A stretch of 64,000 bases of DNA from Bradyrhizobium viridifuturi (GCF_001238275.1 NZ_LGTB01000004.1:232267-296266), one strand, 5' to 3'; shown: positions 36,280 to 49,400, numbered from the stretch's first letter. Notes: generated by a model from the sequence alone, not told the origin. Numbers and translations: made by a program.

Positions 36280-36394
36280 AACGTCCATCCTCTGCACGAC
36301 GTTGATGGCGTTGGGCTCTGCCGCAAGCAGTCAAAAAGCTACGGTTGGAATCCACGGTTATCGATTTGATCGTTCAAACTTCCGCGTCTGCTTG

Positions 36395-38167
36395 CTAGAC
36401 GGCCATTCTTGAAGTGGCCGCCGACAGCTCGGCGAGCTCGGACTCGGCCTCCAGAATGCCCTGCGCTACGGCACTCTCAAACCAATGCCGCGCCTCGCGA
36501 ACGTTCCTTGGTTCCGCAGCTCCTGCTCGCAGATAGCGCCCGAGCATGAGCTGCGCGTGGCCGTGCCCCAGTTCGGCGGCGGCTCGAAACCAGTGTGCGG
36601 CTCTAGCCCGGTCGATCGCGGCTCCATGACCTCCACTGTGGATCGCGCCAAGCGCGAACATCGCGCCACTATGTCCCTTTTCGGCAGCTTGCTCACAGAG
36701 CTTGATTGCCTTCGCGACGTCCGTCTGGCCGCCGCGGCCGTTGACCAGCATTTCGGCCAGGGCCGCTTGACCGTCCGCGTTACCGGCCTCGGCGGCAAGT
36801 GCAAACCATTCGCGTGCGGCCTTCAGGTCTGCCTGGACACCACGTCCTTCGCTCAACAGCCGACCAAGCATGTACTGAGCTTCTGGCAGGCCCTCTGCCG
36901 CCCGCCGCAGCCAAATCGCAGCTTGCTGCTCGTCTCGCTCCGCGCCGACCCCCTGAAGCAAGCACACTCCAAGATTGAAGGCCGCGGCGAGGTCGCCACC
37001 GGCGGCGGTTTTCCTGAACCAGTCGGTTACCGGAGGCCGCCCACCGGGCATTGCGAGACCCGCGAGTAGCTGCTGAGCGAGAGCGATCTGGGCGCTGCCG
37101 TCTCCAGCGTCGGCCGCTGCGTGCAACCATCTTGCGGCCTCCTCGGCGTCGATGGGCACTCCCGCGCCGGTCATATAAAACGAGCTCAGGGAGCGAGCCG
37201 CGGTTGCGCTGCCGGCCTCCGCGGCGCGCCGATACCAGTTCGCGGCTTCAGCATAGTTCGGCGGCATCGCGCCGCCCTTGGTGTAGAGATGGCCGATCAT
37301 CTCGGCCGCGCGAGCATCTCCGGCGAGCGCAGCGCGTCTCAACCAGGATTCTCCGAGTACCGGATCCGGGGTCACGGTCCTGCCTTCGATCAAGGCTGCT
37401 CCCCATTTCATCTGGGCGGCGCGGTGCCCGAGCTCTGCGGCCTTTCGAAAATGCTCGGCTGCATTGGCTGGATCCTTCTCGATGCCGGTTCCCTGTTCGG
37501 CGAGAACGCCGAACATGTAGAGAGCCGACGGAATCCCGGTCGCGGCTGCGGCACGAATATGCTCGGCGATCTCCGCCTTGCGTTCGGAGAGCCGGGCGTC
37601 ACCGGCTAACGCCAGCGCGTAACCGAGGTGGCCCTGCGCGCAGCCGCCGGAAGCCGAACGTTGATAGCAGTCGCGCGCCTCGTCCGGATTGCGCAGATGC
37701 TCCGGACCATAGGTCAAGACATAGCCGAGCAGGGCCAAGCCTTCGGCCGAGCCAGCATGCGCCGCCATACGAGCCCATTTGTGCGCAGCTTCGAAATCGG
37801 GGGCGGCGCTGCTGGCGACATTCGTTGCAATCGCAGAAAAGAGCCGCGCTGCGCCCTCGCCGGCGCTCGTCTCCGGAGCGGACGCCAGCCCCTGCACGAG
37901 CAGCGCCGCGAGCAAGCATTGGGCCTCGGCGCTGCCATGCAAAGCCGCCTGCTCCAGCCAGCGCACAGCCTCGGCCGGGCTGTAAGGCACACCTGATCCC
38001 TGCAGGTAGAGCCGACCGATCTGATATGCAGCCTCGGGCAAGCCCGCCTGGGCGGCCTGCGCAAGCAGTGGCAGAGCTTCCGTGAACTGCTCTTTCTCGA
38101 GCAACCCCAGGCCGCGGCGCAACGCGGCCGTGGGCGAGGCTTTGCCGATCAGTCGATCAAACAGCAT
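36395..38167 (-). CDS. Sel1-repeat (SLR/TPR) protein
   Basis: 590 residues from ATG 38167 (TTG 38173 also possible). Nearly the whole protein is Sel1-like repeats of about 36 residues. Examples are AAYQIGRLYLQGSGVPYSPA and AEAQYMLGRLLSEGRGVQAD. No signal peptide or membrane helix. Such solenoids bind other proteins. It is 39 bp downstream of the HlyD-like adaptor, so it probably belongs to the secretion operon. Confidence 0.85.
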   Translation of the reverse strand: MLFDRLIGKASPTAALRRGLGLLEKEQFTEALPLLAQAAQAGLPEAAYQIGRLYLQGSGVPYSPAEAVRWLEQAALHGSAEAQCLLAALLVQGLASAPETSAGEGAARLFSAIATNVASSAAPDFEAAHKWARMAAHAGSAEGLALLGYVLTYGPEHLRNPDEARDCYQRSASGGCAQGHLGYALALAGDARLSERKAEIAEHIRAAAATGIPSALYMFGVLAEQGTGIEKDPANAAEHFRKAAELGHRAAQMKWGAALIEGRTVTPDPVLGESWLRRAALAGDARAAEMIGHLYTKGGAMPPNYAEAANWYRRAAEAGSATAARSLSSFYMTGAGVPIDAEEAARWLHAAADAGDGSAQIALAQQLLAGLAMPGGRPPVTDWFRKTAAGGDLAAAFNLGVCLLQGVGAERDEQQAAIWLRRAAEGLPEAQYMLGRLLSEGRGVQADLKAAREWFALAAEAGNADGQAALAEMLVNGRGGQTDVAKAIKLCEQAAEKGHSGAMFALGAIHSGGHGAAIDRARAAHWFRAAAELGHGHAQLMLGRYLRAGAAEPRNVREARHWFESAVAQGILEAESELAELSAATSRMAV

Positions 38168-38206
38168 ATGCAAATCGCTTTGTCGTCCGTCGCAGACTGT
38201 TGAGGT

Positions 38207-39607
38207 TCAGGGCTCCCGCATCGCTTCCTGGGTCACCGGCAGCATCAGTCCGAGCAGATATTTGAGGACTGTGCGTTGCCCGACCTTGATGTCCGCCGTC
38301 ACGGGCATGCCAGGCACCAGCTTAAAGCCGGCAGGCACGTCGTGCAAAGCCATCCGGTCGAGGCTGATCCGGCCGCGATAGAACGGCTCCGTCGTCGCGG
38401 CTGCGGGAATTGCGCTCGTTGGATTGCGCGCTTCAGCTTGCGCATTGAAGGCATCGGGGCTCACTACGCGGACGGTACCCTCCGCCATGCCGTATTGCGA
38501 ATACGGAAAGGTATCGAATTTAATCGCAACCGGATCGTTGACGTGGACAAAGCCGTTGTCCCGGCCGGGAATGTTGGCTTCCACCTCAAGCGGCGCATCC
38601 GTGGGCACCAGCGTGATGAATTGCTGTCCCGACTGCATCACCGATCCGACCGATACTTTCGAGACGGCCTGGACGATTGCATCCACATTGCTGCGCAGCT
38701 CGACCAGCTTCCGGCGCAGCTTCGCTTTGGCTACAAGCTCGCGGGTGTTCGCCGCCTTGACCGAACTCTCCTGCAGCTTCTGCGACGTTTCGGCCTTCCA
38801 GCCGCGGATGAAGCCATCCCGTTCGGAGGCGAGCGCGGATTGGTCGCGCTTGGCGCCCTCGCCGGTCGCGACGGCGTTGGCGAGAGCGCGCTCCATTTCC
38901 ACACGGGTATCCTTGGCGATCAGCGAGTTCAACCGGCTGCCGGTCTGGGTCGCCTCCAGCTTCCTGCGCATGTCCTCGATGCTCTGTGCGACATCAAGAC
39001 GTTCGCGATAGCCGGCAGCGTCCGAGTTCGAGCGGGCGATCACCGAATCGAGCTCTTTGAGCTTCTGATCGTAATTCTGCAGTTTCAGATCGAACTGCGC
39101 ATGGCGATGCTCGAAGATCGAGGCCTGCAGCATCCAATGTGGATCGCTGCCGTCAAACTTGAACGCTTGGCCATCGGCTTCCGCACGCAACCGCGCGACT
39201 TCAGCGTCGAGGCTGCTGGCCTGATCTTCGAGCGCGACGAGGTCGGCTTCCGCAAACGTCGGATCAAGTCTGGCGAGCACGTCGCCTGCATGCACGCGTT
39301 GTCCTTCCCGCACTTCGATCGAACGCACGATCGAGGTCTCGAGCGGCTGCACCAGAATCGTTGGCGCCTGCGAGACGACGATTCCTCGCGCCGAAACCAC
39401 CTGATCGACCGGCAATACGCTGGCGACCACGATCAGGGCAAGCACCATGCTGGCCACCAGCCAGACCATGTGTTGCGCCGAGCGCGGGACCGGGGTGTTG
39501 ATGATAGCCGTCGAGGGTTGCTGAAACTCGAGGATGATCGGCAGGGTCGGATCATTTTTCCGCGAGCCGAACAGGGTCGGCAATGACGGCGTATGGACGT
39601 CGCTCAT
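38207..39607 (-). CDS. Type I secretion membrane fusion protein, HlyD family
   Basis: 466 residues from ATG 39607, overlapping the ABC gene stop. A single N-terminal membrane helix (MVWLVASMVLALIVVASVL) is followed by a lipoyl half (ETSIVRSIEVREGQRVHAGDVLARLDPT). A long coiled coil (about 145-300) follows, then the second lipoyl half and beta barrel (VSVGSVMQSGQQFITLVP). It ends RTVLKYLLGLMLPVTQEAMREP, a common HlyD terminus. It links the inner-membrane ABC exporter with an outer-membrane TolC-like channel, which is not in this window. Confidence 0.92.
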   Translation of the reverse strand: MSDVHTPSLPTLFGSRKNDPTLPIILEFQQPSTAIINTPVPRSAQHMVWLVASMVLALIVVASVLPVDQVVSARGIVVSQAPTILVQPLETSIVRSIEVREGQRVHAGDVLARLDPTFAEADLVALEDQASSLDAEVARLRAEADGQAFKFDGSDPHWMLQASIFEHRHAQFDLKLQNYDQKLKELDSVIARSNSDAAGYRERLDVAQSIEDMRRKLEATQTGSRLNSLIAKDTRVEMERALANAVATGEGAKRDQSALASERDGFIRGWKAETSQKLQESSVKAANTRELVAKAKLRRKLVELRSNVDAIVQAVSKVSVGSVMQSGQQFITLVPTDAPLEVEANIPGRDNGFVHVNDPVAIKFDTFPYSQYGMAEGTVRVVSPDAFNAQAEARNPTSAIPAAATTEPFYRGRISLDRMALHDVPAGFKLVPGMPVTADIKVGQRTVLKYLLGLMLPVTQEAMREP

Positions 39608-42477
39608 TGATCGGGTGCCCCCGTGACCAAGCGCGGCGCAGCGCTCGGCTTTGGCGCCGTGATATGACGATTTTGCTGATTCCAGAGCTGGCGATAGATT
39701 GCACAACGCTCCACCAGGACGTCATGCCTGCCGTAATCGACGATACGCCCCTGGTCTAACACCAGGATGTGATCGCAATCGACCAGAGACGACAGCCGAT
39801 GTGAAACGATAATCATGGAGCGGCCGGTTGCGATCCGCTCCAGGTTGGCGGTGACCACCGCTTCGCTTTCCGGATCGAGCGCACTTGTTGCCTCATCCAG
39901 AATGAGAATCCGCGGGTCGGTGATCAGGGCCCGCGCGATCGCAAGACGCTGACGCTGACCGCCTGACAGGTTGGGTGAACCTTCCTCGATATAGGTATCG
40001 AAGCCGTTCGGCATCCGCTCGATGAACTCCTCCGCGCCGGCGAGCCGCGCGGCGTACACGGCATCCGACAGCGTCAGGCCGGGGCGCCCCGCGATGATGT
40101 TGTCGCGGATCGAACCGCGAAACAAAAAGTTCTCCTGCAGCACGACGCCCAGGCTCTGGCGCAGATGGCGCAGATCTACATCGCGCAAATCTACGCCGTC
40201 GATCTTCACGAAGCCCTTGTAGTCGCGATTGATCCCTTGCAGCAGACGGGTAATCGTCGACTTGCCGGAGCCGCTACGTCCAACAACTCCGAGCGTCGTT
40301 CCGGCCGGCATCGCGAAGGTAACACGGTCCAGCGCCGGCACAGTCGTATTGCTGTAAGTGAAGGTAACGTCCTGAAACGAAATTTCGCCGGCGAATTTTG
40401 GCCGCAGCCCGGCCGATCGCGCATTGCTCTCGGTCGGCCGGTTGAGCACCGACGCCGCCTCGCCGATGGCCGCACCGATCTCCTCGTATTCCTCGATCAA
40501 GCGCGCCAGCCCGACAAGCGGCTGCGCGGCCCGGCCGGACAGCATCAGGAAAGCGAACAGGCCTCCGACCATGTAGCCGGAAGGATCATTCATGGCGATG
40601 TAGGCACCCAGCATCACGGTGCCGATAACCATGATACGCTCGATCGGCGTCACCAGCGTCTGAGGCCAGTTGGAAAGCTTGCTGAACGCGAGCTGCCACT
40701 TGCCGACCTCGGCAATCCGCTCGTCCCACAACGATCGGCGCTGCGGTTCGAGCGCCAGGGCCTTGACCGTCTTGATGCCGACGATGGTCTCGCCCAGCGT
40801 GGCCGACTTCCATGTCTCGGCCGTGGTTACTCGGGAATACATCTCACGCATCGGCCTGAGGTAAGCCAGAATGATCAGCAGGATCATGAAGGCGCAACCG
40901 AGCACGATGCTGGCTAGAATCGGGCTCAGGTAAAACAGGAACGGCAACAGGACGCAGAGCGTCATCAGATCCAGGAACGTGGTCAGCAGGCGTCCGGTCA
41001 GGAACTGCCGCACTTTGTAAACCTGGGCTATGCGAAACATGGTCTCGCCCGCAGGATGTCTCTCAAAATAGTCGAGCGGCAAGCGCAGCAGCCGATTGAA
41101 GACATGCAGATTGAGCCGCGCATCAAGACGCGCGCCGACCACCGCGATGATCAGGCGGCGGGCATGACCCAGGATGGCCTCGTACACCACGACCACCGCC
41201 ATCACCGTGGCCAGCAGGATCAAGGTCGAGGTGCTGTGGAATTGCAGCACCTTGTTCACCATCGTCATCACCAGCAGCGGAGGGAAAATGGTGAGGAAGC
41301 TGATGGTGACGGAAGCTATTCCGATGTCGCGCAGCGATCGATGTTCCTGCAGCACCAGCTCCGACAACCAGCGCAAGCTGAACGGCGCGTCGGCCGCGAC
41401 GTGTCCGCGATTGGCGCGTACCAGGATCGCCTCGCCCTCCCAGACCTGAGCGAGGCGCAACTCATCGACCGCGACAGGCCGTGCCTCCGGTGGGGCGCCG
41501 GGGTCTCGCATCAGCAGGACGCGTTGCTCGGCATTGACGCCGACCATCAGCCCGGCACTGCCATCCTTGAACAGCAGGACCACCGGTTCGTCGCTGCTCA
41601 TGCGCAGCAAGTTGCGCCAGCCGGTGCGAATGGCGCGTGACCACAGCCCTGCGTTTTGCGCCCACTCCGACATCGACGCGGCCGATGGGAGCGATTGTGA
41701 TGCGTCACCTCTGAACTCGTTGACATCGAGTTCGACGCCGTGGTGACGCGCCACCTGGATCAAGGCCTGCAAGCGGAGCTGGCGCATCGGGTTTGAGCTA
41801 CCATCGGCGGCCTCGCTCGGCGCGGCGGGACCGATCCTCAGAACTGTTTGGCCCGTGTTGTCGACGCCCGGCTCCCGCGTCGATCTGCCGGAAGCCTCCT
41901 TTGTCCACGCAGAAGCGAAACGGGAGGCGCGCCGCGCGATCTGCGGCCTTATCCCCGCAAGCGCCGCGCCCAAATGGCTAGTAGTGAACTCGGCCCCGTC
42001 ACGCAGCCGACGAACAAGGTGTGTCCAGGCGTCGCGAGTTGCCCGGCCAAGCTCACGCCTGCCCTTGCGCGGGGCGAGAGACCGACGTTGCGGCGGCCGC
42101 GAAGGTGTTTGGTCCGCTTGCTTCGAGCCGTGCCAGGCGCGCTTCGCCGGCGGGCCTTGCGCAATCCTTGCTTCCGTGAGCGCGACGGTCGCAATTTTGA
42201 ACTGGGCATGTCGCCGGCCGAATGACGACGCCTCAGCGCGTGCGCTGGCCTCGACCTGCATCACCGCTTCGTCAAATGCGCGCGCCTCTCCGTCGGCCTC
42301 CTCCTGTGTAAGGTCGTGGCGTTCCTGCAGACGATTGGCGAGCAACGACCGGCCGCGACAATAGAGGTCATGTCGCCCTGCTTCGTCGCCAGGGCTCAAG
42401 CCGGCAATAGCCTTTTGCAGCAAGCGAACAAATTTGTTTTCGCCTGCCTGGTCGCTTCCACTACCTGGGCCGGCCAA
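39604..42477 (-). CDS. Type I secretion ABC exporter with long N-terminal extension
   Basis: 957 residues from TTG 42477. Residues 1 to about 225 are a charged, largely helical cytoplasmic extension not found in standard exporters. Residues about 230-365 form a C39-like domain without the catalytic Cys, so it does not cleave leaders. The transmembrane domain spans about 380-690. The nucleotide-binding domain follows, with Walker A GRSGSGKST, LSGGQ and ILILDEATSALD. This is the RTX/HlyB type, exporting unfolded proteins. Operon with the HlyD-like gene. Likely cargo: the collagen-like protein upstream (inference). Confidence 0.9.
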   Translation of the reverse strand: MAGPGSGSDQAGENKFVRLLQKAIAGLSPGDEAGRHDLYCRGRSLLANRLQERHDLTQEEADGEARAFDEAVMQVEASARAEASSFGRRHAQFKIATVALTEARIAQGPPAKRAWHGSKQADQTPSRPPQRRSLAPRKGRRELGRATRDAWTHLVRRLRDGAEFTTSHLGAALAGIRPQIARRASRFASAWTKEASGRSTREPGVDNTGQTVLRIGPAAPSEAADGSSNPMRQLRLQALIQVARHHGVELDVNEFRGDASQSLPSAASMSEWAQNAGLWSRAIRTGWRNLLRMSSDEPVVLLFKDGSAGLMVGVNAEQRVLLMRDPGAPPEARPVAVDELRLAQVWEGEAILVRANRGHVAADAPFSLRWLSELVLQEHRSLRDIGIASVTISFLTIFPPLLVMTMVNKVLQFHSTSTLILLATVMAVVVVYEAILGHARRLIIAVVGARLDARLNLHVFNRLLRLPLDYFERHPAGETMFRIAQVYKVRQFLTGRLLTTFLDLMTLCVLLPFLFYLSPILASIVLGCAFMILLIILAYLRPMREMYSRVTTAETWKSATLGETIVGIKTVKALALEPQRRSLWDERIAEVGKWQLAFSKLSNWPQTLVTPIERIMVIGTVMLGAYIAMNDPSGYMVGGLFAFLMLSGRAAQPLVGLARLIEEYEEIGAAIGEAASVLNRPTESNARSAGLRPKFAGEISFQDVTFTYSNTTVPALDRVTFAMPAGTTLGVVGRSGSGKSTITRLLQGINRDYKGFVKIDGVDLRDVDLRHLRQSLGVVLQENFLFRGSIRDNIIAGRPGLTLSDAVYAARLAGAEEFIERMPNGFDTYIEEGSPNLSGGQRQRLAIARALITDPRILILDEATSALDPESEAVVTANLERIATGRSMIIVSHRLSSLVDCDHILVLDQGRIVDYGRHDVLVERCAIYRQLWNQQNRHITAPKPSAAPRLVTGAPDQ

Positions 42478-42603
42478 TATAAATCTCCGATCGAAATATG
42501 CGGTATTTTTTCACTATGCCTCGGCGAAATCAACGTTTTTGAGCCGGACCGGCTCTGGAAGTCCGGTCTTTGGTTTACGTCACGCGCCCGGATCTCGCCG
42601 CGT

Positions 42604-43472
42604 TCAGGCGAGTCCAAACAATTGTTCCAGACGAGACGGCAATGCTCCACCCGCCCCGATTTCCGTACAACTCCGTTTCCAGCGCGCGAGATAGGCATCA
42701 ACCGGAAGCGAGCTGCGTTCCGGCCAGCGATTGAGTGCGCCGATATCCTCGATACAAGCGCGATCGCTCTCGTAGACGGCCAGGATGCCGTGAATTGCCG
42801 GCCCGCGCGAAACCGACTGCCCTGCTTCCAGCTGCTCCCGGTTCGTATGCAGCCACGATGCTGCGCTTTCGGATGAACCCGCGGAACTATTCGGCTTGTC
42901 GAGTTGAAGCAGGTCGATCCGGTATTTCCGGATCGCGCCGGCAAAGGCTTGATCGTCGGCGAACGGCGGCGATCGTTCCCAACTGTCGGCGAGCAGCCGG
43001 AGCCCATGAATGGAAAAAGTCTCGACCAAGGCTTCTTCAAGCCATTGGGTCGGCGGCTGCGGTTTTGCCGAGAACTGCCAGCTGTTGGCGAACACATGCC
43101 CGAGCTCGTGGCCGAACTGATAGGCAGTCTTGCACCAATCGGCAGCTCCGACGTTCAGGATGATCGAAGCAGCCTGCGGCTGATCACGATGCAGCCAGAC
43201 GGCGGGCGGGCCTGATGATGGTTCTCGATCAGCAGCTTTGCTGGCTGACGATCGGACAACAGGCGAAGCTTGCCGAGATTGACGGCCCTGACCCGCGTCA
43301 ATACGCGCAACGTCGCCTCGCCGTAGCTCCAATCGCCGAGCAACTGGATCGGCACGGTCAGCAGATTGTTCGTGCTTGCACGCGCGGACACGGTGCTCCC
43401 GCTTGCAACAAGTGTGGCCGTCGTCAGCTTCAGGAAGCGACGCCGGCCAATTGCGCTCGAACCTAACATCAT
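42604..43472 (-). pseudogene. Tat-exported zincin-like metallopeptidase, frame broken by one missing base
   Basis: ATG 43472 opens a Tat signal (GRRRFLKLTTATLVASG). The frame is lost near 43211 after LLIENHHQ. The next frame goes on GPPAVWLHRDQPQA to 42604. One G restores about 289 residues. The second half has a zincin motif FGHELGHVFANS and a downstream EEALVETFS, which could supply the third ligand as in gluzincins. Folded export to the periplasm or surface is expected. It stands between the collagen-like gene and the type I exporter. Family not recognised; the start could also be TTG 43523. Confidence 0.65.
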
Positions 43473-43483
43473 CTGGCTGACCA

Positions 43484-43509
43484 GGAACGGGCGCCGTAGC
43501 GCCCGTTCC
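43484..43509 (-). terminator. Strong hairpin between collagen-like and peptidase genes
   Basis: Perfect 11-bp stem GGAACGGGCGC / GCGCCCGTTCC with a 4-nt loop, in the 54-bp gap between the two genes. No T-run follows, so it could be a partial terminator, an attenuator or an RNA stabiliser of the upstream message. Confidence 0.5.
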
Positions 43510-43526
43510 GCTGCTCCTCGCAACCG

Positions 43527-45562
<2,036 letters not shown>

Positions 45563-45624
45563 CGGCCTGGTCCTTTCGTCAAAAACACATGTTGGGCCGT
45601 GCGCTGTTGGCGCCCGGCCCGAAA

Positions 45625-45661
45625 TCAAAAAAGAAGCCGCCTGGCAAAAAGCTCAGGCGGC
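45625..45661 (-). terminator. Rho-independent terminator of the hypothetical gene at 45653
   Basis: Stem GCCGCCTG (45636-45643) with CAGGCGGC (45654-45661). On the minus strand it is followed by TTCTTTTTTGATTT. It overlaps the stop codon of the 45653-46057 gene and separates it from the collagen-like gene. Confidence 0.75.
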
Positions 45662-46057
45662 GTGTCCGCTTGCTCCACCCGACGGCGGAGTGTCTAAATC
45701 ACTTCGTACTGCAAGAAACTCGGCGGGTTTGAACTCGCCGTTAGATTGAAACGTGCCGATGTCGTAGGCGCCTGACAGGCGCGCAACCTTGAGCCGGATC
45801 TCGACGCGGTTGAATTGGTTCGATGCATCGGGAAGCGTAACCTGCGACACGATCGCCTTGCTGTTGCGATCGATGATGAAATACGTGATGTTTCCCGTCG
45901 TCTGCCCGCGCGGCAGGTTCCCGGTCACCAGGATTTCGTGAAGGCCGATTGCGGAGAGTACACCGGCATATGAATCGATTCCGGTAGCCGTGATCGGCGG
46001 TCGGGCATGCTCGCGTTTCGGAGAAACCTTCGGCTTACCGGCGCAATCATTCGACAT
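45653..46057 (-). CDS. Hypothetical protein of the collagen-like gene cluster
   Basis: 134 residues from ATG 46057 (the frame extends to 46189 but that part looks non-coding). It contains GIDSYAGVLSAIGLHEILVT and FNRVEIRLKVARLSGAYDIG. Beta-rich, no signal peptide. It has its own terminator. Family not recognised; a regulatory or chaperone role in the island is only a guess from position. Confidence 0.55.
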   Translation of the reverse strand: MSNDCAGKPKVSPKREHARPPITATGIDSYAGVLSAIGLHEILVTGNLPRGQTTGNITYFIIDRNSKAIVSQVTLPDASNQFNRVEIRLKVARLSGAYDIGTFQSNGEFKPAEFLAVRSDLDTPPSGGASGHAA

Positions 46058-46490
46058 GCAATAACTCGACACGCTGCCTGCGATCTCTCCGAGCCAAAAC
46101 GCCGGAGCAAAATCGTCAGTTTGAAAAACCCACTCCAAGCAGCACCGGCAGCTGCGTTGGTTCCAAATCTCAATAGCAATCAACAGCAATAAAAATTAAC
46201 CACGAAAGGCAATCCTTCCGGAGGCCGTCAATTTAAAGCGGATTAGAACAAGCACCGCAAGAGATTTTTAATTAATGCTCACGTGAGGGAACTCCCGAAC
46301 AAATACGGTACCGCCTCGTCAACTCGCGTGATTCACCGTAAAGGACCTTTGCTCTCCTCCTTCGGCGAATTTGGATTAGTGTGAGAATATCGAGGGATGC
46401 GGACGAAGGTTGCTCGTTCGTCTCGATCAGGCAGGCATATTTCGTCGGTCTGGCGCAGGGGATTTAACCGTAAATCATAGAGTTCGCGCA
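46058..46490. other. AT-rich divergent promoter region of the island
   Basis: 433 bp between the leftward secretion cluster and the rightward glycosyltransferase genes. Clearly richer in A+T than the flanks (for example 46185-46290). It must contain promoters for both directions; no motif can be assigned safely. Nothing else is recognised. Confidence 0.5.
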
Positions 46491-49400
46491 GTGTCAGACG
46501 CCAAGCGGCTTTGCCTGAACATGATCGTCAAGAACGAGATGGCAAATCTGCAACGCTGTCTCAATTCCGTCGCAAAACACATCAGTTGCTGGGTGATCGG
46601 GGATACCGGCTCGAGCGACGGCACGCAGGATTACATCAAGCGCTTCTTCGCCGAACGGCAGATTCCCGGCGAGTTGCACAGCTTCCCGTTTCACAATTTC
46701 GAGCAGGCCCGCAATGCGGCGCTCGATCACGCCTACGCGTCGTCGCTCGATTACGACTACCTGCTGTTCGACGACGCCGACATGGAACTGGTCGTCGAGG
46801 ACGCGGATTTCCGCAGCAAGCTAACCGGCCCCGGCTATCGCTTGCGGCAATCGACATCAGGTGGCCTGAGCTATTCGAATACACGCATCGTTCGCCGCGA
46901 TGCCGGAGCACGCTATCACGGCGTCACGCATGAATATATCGACGTGCCCGGCGGCGTCGAAGAACTGAGTGGCGTGTCGTATGTCGACCATGCCAGCGGA
47001 TCCAATCGCGTCGACAAATTCGAGCGCGACATCCGTCTGCTGAAAACGGCGCTCGAGAAGGACCCGAAGAACGCCCGTTACTGGTTCTATCTCGCGCAAT
47101 CCCTTCGCGATGCCGGCCGTGCCGCCGAAGCTGCCGATGCATATGCCAGACGCGCCGACATGGGCGGTTGGGATGAAGAAGCCTGGATGGCGCGCCTGCA
47201 ACAGGCCCGCTGCCTGCGCAGCCTCGGCGACGAAGGTGGATTTGTCAGCAAGGCCCTGCAGGCGTTCAACCAGCGTCCGCAACGCGCGGAGCCGATTTAC
47301 GACCTCGCAAGGTTCTACCGGGACAGAGGGCAAAACCACGCGGCCGCGCTGTTCGCAGAGTACGGGCTGACAGTTGGATATCCGAGATCGGACATCCTGT
47401 TCGTCGAGGACTACGTCTACAGGACCGGACTGCTGGAGGAATATTCGATCGCCGCAAACTACGCCGCGGACGCGGAGCGAAAAAATCGTGGCTTCGCAGC
47501 GTGCAATTATCTCGCGCTCAATCGGGAGATTGCCGACGCGCCGCGCGAACTGGCGTGGTCAAATCTGCATTTCTATGCGCAGCCGGCACACGCCGTCCTG
47601 CCTTCGTTTCAGTCGAAGCGCATCGATTTCTCCGCGCCTGACGGCTACGTCCCGCTCAATCCGTCGGTGACGCGATTGGGGGACCAGATCCTCGTCGCGC
47701 AGCGAGCCGTCAACTACGTCATGACGGAGGATGGTCTCCAGTATGAGACCTCGAACGAGGAGCCGATCAAGACCCGCAACTTCCTTCTCCACCTTGACGA
47801 CGATCTGTCGGTCCGCTCCAGCAGCGAAATCCTGGCTCCAAGCGATTTGCCCGCGCCGGCCTTCCCAGCGGTCCAGGGCTTCGAGGACATGCGGCTGTTC
47901 GCCTGGCGCGGCGCCCTGTGGAGCAGCGCCTGTATCCGCGAGCTCACGCCGGAAGGCTGGTGCGAACAGGTATTGGCGCGCCTTCAGGAGGATGAGCGCG
48001 GCAGCTATCGCTTGGTCGAGTGGCGAAAAATTCAGGCCGACGGTCCGAAACGAGATGAAAAGAACTGGATGCCGCAGGTCGCCGGAGACGACCTGAACTT
48101 TCTCTATCTCTGCGATCCCACTCGCCTTGTAAACGCCGAAGGCAAAACGCTGCAGGAGCACGATTCGCCGATCTCAGCGGCGCGCTTTCGCGGCGGATCG
48201 CAACTGGTTCCGTTCGATGATGGCTGGCTCGCCTTGATCCATGAGGTGCAGTGGCGCCCGGCCGAACGCAGGCGCTTCTACTTTCACCGATTCGTCCGTT
48301 TCGATCGTTCCAACAATATGACGGCGGTCAGCTGCCCGTTCTATTTCAACCGGAAAGGCGTCGAATTCGCAGCCGGGCTCGCGTGGCATCCGGACCAACG
48401 GCGGCTTGTGGTGTCCTTCAGCGTTGCCGACTCCGAAGCGTGGATCGCGACCGTCGAAGCTTGCGACATCCGTCGCGTACTGGAGCCGACGAACAACATC
48501 TGGGATGGCCGCACCCGCAGCCGGCCAGCCATCCCCGTTGATCCTGTTGTCGAGTCCGTGGTGATGGGGCAGCCGGTCCGGTTCGTCGTGACCAATCCGT
48601 CCGACGCGATCATGAAGTTTCATCAGCGCGGGCAATTTTACGAAGCCGAGGAACTGCAGCTCATTTCGAGTCACTATCGGGGGACCGGAGCCTTCGTCGA
48701 CGTTGGCGCGAACGTCGGCAATCACGCGGTATACATCTCGAAGTTCACCAATGCTCCAAGGATTATCGTCTTCGAGCCCAATGAAGTCGCCGCGTCGATC
48801 CTGAAGGCGAACTGCAGCCTGAACGGATGCCGTAACGTGGACATCAACCACCTCGGTACCGCGCTCGGCGCGAAACGCGGGAAACTGCGCAAGGAAACTC
48901 CTGACCCCGACAATCTTGGACACACCTGCTTCATCGCTGACCCACTCGGCGAGGTGAACGCAATTCCGGGCGATTCAGTGTTGCTCGATGAGCCGGTCGA
49001 GTTCATCAAGCTCGACGCCGAGGGGATGGAATTTGAGATCCTGGAAGGATTACGGGAAACGATCAAGCGGTGGCGCCCGACCATATTCATCGAGATATGG
49101 GACTTCGCCAGCGCGGCTTTCAAAGACTGGTGCGACCAGCACGAATACCGCACGATCGGGAGCTACCAACGCTATTCCGGCATCCAGAACTACCTCATTG
49201 CGCCAATCCCGATCGCGAAGGATGGCCCCGTCGAGCCCCAATCAACCAATGATTTCTTCGGGAGTTTTGCCCCCTTCCTTCGCCAAGCCGATTCGATAGG
49301 AGCGCGTCTCGGCTCGACCAGAGCCTTTGATGAGCGAATTGCTCCGCTGCTCGGAGACGGGTCAGGGCCGCTGCCGCAGATCAATCTATTTTACGAACCG

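Noticed and set aside
45653..46189. Longer form of the hypothetical protein starting at 46189
   Set aside because: The extra 44 residues are Cys/Trp-rich and lie in the AT-rich promoter region; ATG 46057 is a simpler start.
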